From positions 1,476,097 through 1,540,096 of the forward strand of contig NZ_QMHN01000001.1 of assembly GCF_003313385.1 (NCBI RefSeq): a stretch of 64,000 nucleotides of DNA, in the 5' to 3' direction. This document shows positions 61,692 through 64,000 of this stretch, one piece after another. The notes under the pieces are model-generated. The model was not told the DNA's origin. It ran no database searches and saw only the letters and a list, made by a program, of their open reading frames with translations. Within the stretch, counting starts at the first letter, position 1, and every line of letters starts with the position of its first letter. The stretch comes from Pedobacter chitinilyticus (GTDB lineage: Bacteria > Bacteroidota > Bacteroidia > Sphingobacteriales > Sphingobacteriaceae). A program made the position numbers and the translations under genes.

Positions 61692-62822
61692 TTATTTAAA
61701 GCTTTTAGTGATTTGGTTAAGCAAGTATTCTTTTTTATCTGAACTGTATTCCCAAAACATTACCCCGCCTAATTTGTGTTGCAAAACGTATTGGCATTTG
61801 TGGTCTACCGACCATTCATCGTCGTAAGAAATAAAAGCTTTGGTTTGTGGATTAAACAAATAAGGTGCTTTAGCATCATCATCCTGATAAGCCACAAAGC
61901 CTTTTTTATTCAACAAACTATCTTTTAAAAAGGTATAGCCTTTGCCATAGCTATTGGCCGAGGAAAGGATCGTGTCTCCTATCCCCTTGTTAGCATTGGC
62001 AACTAATTGCAAGTTACGACCATAGAAGGCAATGCCCATGACAATTTTGGAAGCGGGTACGCCCGCAGCAATATATGCTTTAATGGCTTTGTCGGCAGAG
62101 TTATCAGAGGGATAAGCTTTTGAATCAAACAGGTTGGTGTGGTGCTTGGCCTGTTTGGAAGCATAATAATCGTAGGTCATCAAGTTCACGTAATCCAAGT
62201 ACTTTGCGGCTTCGCCCATTTCGGTATTGTTCAAAAAGGAAGCAAATCCACCTGTGGCGGTGGTCAATAGTTTTTTATTTCCCGTTTCTTTTTCCAAGAT
62301 ATCGAGTTCTTTCCTCAATTCCATAAACATGAGCGTAAAGTTCTGTTTATCTTCTGGTCGATATACGTTTCCTGCTTCGCCTGGCATTCCTGGATATTCC
62401 CAATCAATATCTACCCCATCTAATTGATGCTTACGGATAATATCGACCGAGCTTTTGGCAAATCCTTTACGAAGCGAATCGGTTAAAACCGCATCCGAAA
62501 AGTTTTCGCTCCATGACCATCCACCAATGGAAATTAGAATTTGAAGGTTGGGGTTCTTTAGCTTTAACGAATTTAAGCGTACAAAGTTGGTCGAATCTCG
62601 CTTTGCGTTATCTAAATAGGCTTGATTGTTTTTAACGTTTACAAAGGCATAATTGATGTGCGTTAATTTTTGTGCATTAATTTGATCGGGGTTAATTAAG
62701 CCACTATAACCTGTTACATAACCAATCACCACTGGTTTTGCTTTGGCAATGGTATTTCTTTTTGCGGCCATTAAAAACATCACCACGATGATTAATGCGA
62801 AGAGCTGTTTTATTCTTTTCAT
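61692..62822 (-). CDS. GH18 chitinase-type glycoside hydrolase
   Basis: A 376-residue GH18 enzyme with an N-terminal hydrophobic signal (LFALIIVVMFLMAA). The active-site motif DGVDIDWEYPG is intact, with catalytic Glu142. The first barrel strand (VVIGYVTGYSG), the SIGGWSWSENFSD loop and the late strand GVMFWEYSSDKKEY are also present. It cleaves beta-1,4 GlcNAc chains of chitin or peptidoglycan-like polymers, or of N-glycans. It lies 4 bp after the DUF5009 gene stop; the two are almost certainly co-transcribed. Confidence 0.94.
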   Translation of the reverse strand: MKRIKQLFALIIVVMFLMAAKRNTIAKAKPVVIGYVTGYSGLINPDQINAQKLTHINYAFVNVKNNQAYLDNAKRDSTNFVRLNSLKLKNPNLQILISIGGWSWSENFSDAVLTDSLRKGFAKSSVDIIRKHQLDGVDIDWEYPGMPGEAGNVYRPEDKQNFTLMFMELRKELDILEKETGNKKLLTTATGGFASFLNNTEMGEAAKYLDYVNLMTYDYYASKQAKHHTNLFDSKAYPSDNSADKAIKAYIAAGVPASKIVMGIAFYGRNLQLVANANKGIGDTILSSANSYGKGYTFLKDSLLNKKGFVAYQDDDAKAPYLFNPQTKAFISYDDEWSVDHKCQYVLQHKLGGVMFWEYSSDKKEYLLNQITKSFK

Positions 62823-62826
62823 GATG

Positions 62827-63999
62827 TTAAACTTTTAAACGAATACGGTATTTTTCCATCAATGCTACAATTCTGATGACGATAAATGCGACCAAAAACG
62901 AGCGTATAATGCCTCCTATGCCTTCATTAAAAAGGGAAGGATAGTTGAAGTGCAGCAAGCTAAGGGTGGCATATAACACGTAAGGAATGAGGTAACAAGT
63001 AAGGGTACTGGTGCCTGCAGGCTTGATCCATTTGAACCAATCCTTTTTGCCTTTCACATCCACCAAATAGATCATGAGCTGAAAGGTTAAAATGGTAATG
63101 CCCATGCAAATGAATACCCAGGCTGGGGTGGCGTAAATCTTTGAAATACCACCAGCGTATGGCCTGACTATAAAACCTAAAGCTATACAAAGCAGTCCAG
63201 CCAAGCTCAATAACAGCCATAGTTTTTTACTTTGTTGTTTGACAATAAGCAATTGATAGCTGGTCGCGATTACCGCCCCGCCCATCATTAAAGTAATAGA
63301 CGATGCATCGCCAATTTGCCACAAATTAACGTGCAGTAGTCCCGTGTGGGTAGTGATATTGATGAGGGCATAAATGACGAAAGCGATGAACAGCCACCAC
63401 ATTTTCCCTCGAGTAAGCAAATAGGTTAATGCCGAGAACAGATAGGCCCAGCCAATTAAACCTAAAATGCCCCACCAATGTGGTGCTAAACCTTGTGGAT
63501 TTTCGGCATTGCCGCCTTTATACAGGTAAGCCATGGCTAAAATAAGGATGACACCAATTGCGGTAAGGTCGTATTTTTTAAGGTTCGATGATTCTTTTGG
63601 ATAATCTAACCAAACCAAAAAGAAACCTGTGGTGAGCAACAGCGTGTAAATGGGTTTTGCCAATCCTGCCAACTCGCTGTTGTAGCTCTCGAGGTTCACG
63701 TGAAAGAAACCCATCACAATTAAAGCCAACGAACGCAACAGAATATGCACTGCAATAGCCAACACACCGTCACCTTTATTGATCCTTGTTTGAATGGCAA
63801 AGGGTAATGAAAGCCCCACGATAAATAAGAAAGCGGGAAAAATGATATCGGAGAAACCCATGCCATCCACTTCGGCAGCGGTATGTCCAACCCATGCTGG
63901 GATACGGCCTACACCTGCTACATCATTTACGAAAATCATGAAGAACATGGTGATTGCTCTTAACACGTCTATAGATTGTATTCTGGAGGGTAAGGCCAT
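62827..63999 (-). CDS. DUF5009/NagX-like multi-spanning acyltransferase-like protein
   Basis: A 390-residue membrane protein with about ten helices that starts with RIQSIDVLRAITMFFMIFVN, the signature of the heparan-alpha-glucosaminide N-acetyltransferase/NagX (COG4299, DUF5009) group. The IIFPAFLFIVGLSLPFA block follows. NagX-type proteins are linked to GlcNAc and chitin-oligosaccharide use; acetyl transfer or transport is proposed. Its start lies one base from the window edge, so upstream context is cut off. The chitinase downstream supports a GlcNAc-polymer role. Confidence 0.85.
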   Translation of the reverse strand: MALPSRIQSIDVLRAITMFFMIFVNDVAGVGRIPAWVGHTAAEVDGMGFSDIIFPAFLFIVGLSLPFAIQTRINKGDGVLAIAVHILLRSLALIVMGFFHVNLESYNSELAGLAKPIYTLLLTTGFFLVWLDYPKESSNLKKYDLTAIGVILILAMAYLYKGGNAENPQGLAPHWWGILGLIGWAYLFSALTYLLTRGKMWWLFIAFVIYALINITTHTGLLHVNLWQIGDASSITLMMGGAVIATSYQLLIVKQQSKKLWLLLSLAGLLCIALGFIVRPYAGGISKIYATPAWVFICMGITILTFQLMIYLVDVKGKKDWFKWIKPAGTSTLTCYLIPYVLYATLSLLHFNYPSLFNEGIGGIIRSFLVAFIVIRIVALMEKYRIRLKV

Positions 64000-64000
64000 G

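Overview
The window is chromosomal DNA from a member of the Bacteroidota, most likely the Sphingobacteriaceae (Pedobacter-like). The evidence is a SusC/SusD pair, two ECF sigma/FecR anti-sigma loci each feeding a TonB-dependent receptor, a GLPGLI-family protein, DUF3570/DUF4266/DUF4974-type proteins, LytTR and hybrid-free two-component pairs, AT-rich intergenic DNA and few recognisable Shine-Dalgarno sites. I found no tRNA, rRNA, insertion sequence, prophage or CRISPR array. Genus is an inference from gene content only.

Layout. 0.1-4.0 kb (-): a tight eight-gene run of small exported proteins of unknown function, four of them tandem paralogues, ending in a zinc-ribbon protein; a PAS-LuxR regulator lies just upstream on the same strand. 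5.3-8.5 kb: a YoaK-type membrane protein, three small orphan genes and a 21-bp tandem array. 8.9-12.4 kb (+): a LytS/LytR pair and an exported S15-type hydrolase, bracketed by inverted copies of a palindromic repeat element. 12.6-17.3 kb (-): sigma, FecR and an outer-membrane beta-barrel receptor. 17.5-21.3 kb (+): a four-cysteine exported peptide, a hairpin, a GLPGLI protein and a second receptor. 21.5-30.4 kb (-): a complete sigma/FecR/SusC/SusD locus whose only enzyme is an exported FAD oxidoreductase. 30.7-31.9 kb: an esterase-like protein.

32.0-38.2 kb (-) is the most interesting functional unit: cytochrome b561-like protein, thioredoxin, ApbE flavin transferase, a tiny Gly/Cys-tailed lipoprotein (DUF4266), DUF3570 outer-membrane protein, an OmpR/HK pair, then a VIT-family metal transporter. 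It reads as an extracytosolic redox module with its own two-component control. 38.6-43.5 kb holds a cold-shock protein, membrane proteins, a cytoplasmic alpha-amylase and a SemiSWEET.

43.7-56.8 kb is a stress and sensory island: KatE-type catalase with an ankyrin partner, CinA-like protein, a PAS histidine kinase, two copies of a two-gene cassette (single-domain response regulator plus DUF892/YciF ferritin-like protein) in convergent orientation around a PerM-type transporter and a 1.1-kb repeat region, a PAS-AraC regulator divergent from a BLUF blue-light sensor, and a 7TMR kinase/NarL regulator pair. 56.9-64 kb holds a DUF4189-FISUMP protein, two small enzymes, repeat-rich intergenic DNA and a three-gene polysaccharide/chitin unit that reaches the right edge.

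The intergenic DNA is unusually rich in repeats: a dispersed palindrome family (about 8.7, 12.4, 12.5, 51.07, 51.35 kb), two related tandem arrays (7.5 and 51.5 kb), a 282-bp direct repeat and heptamer/octamer minisatellites.
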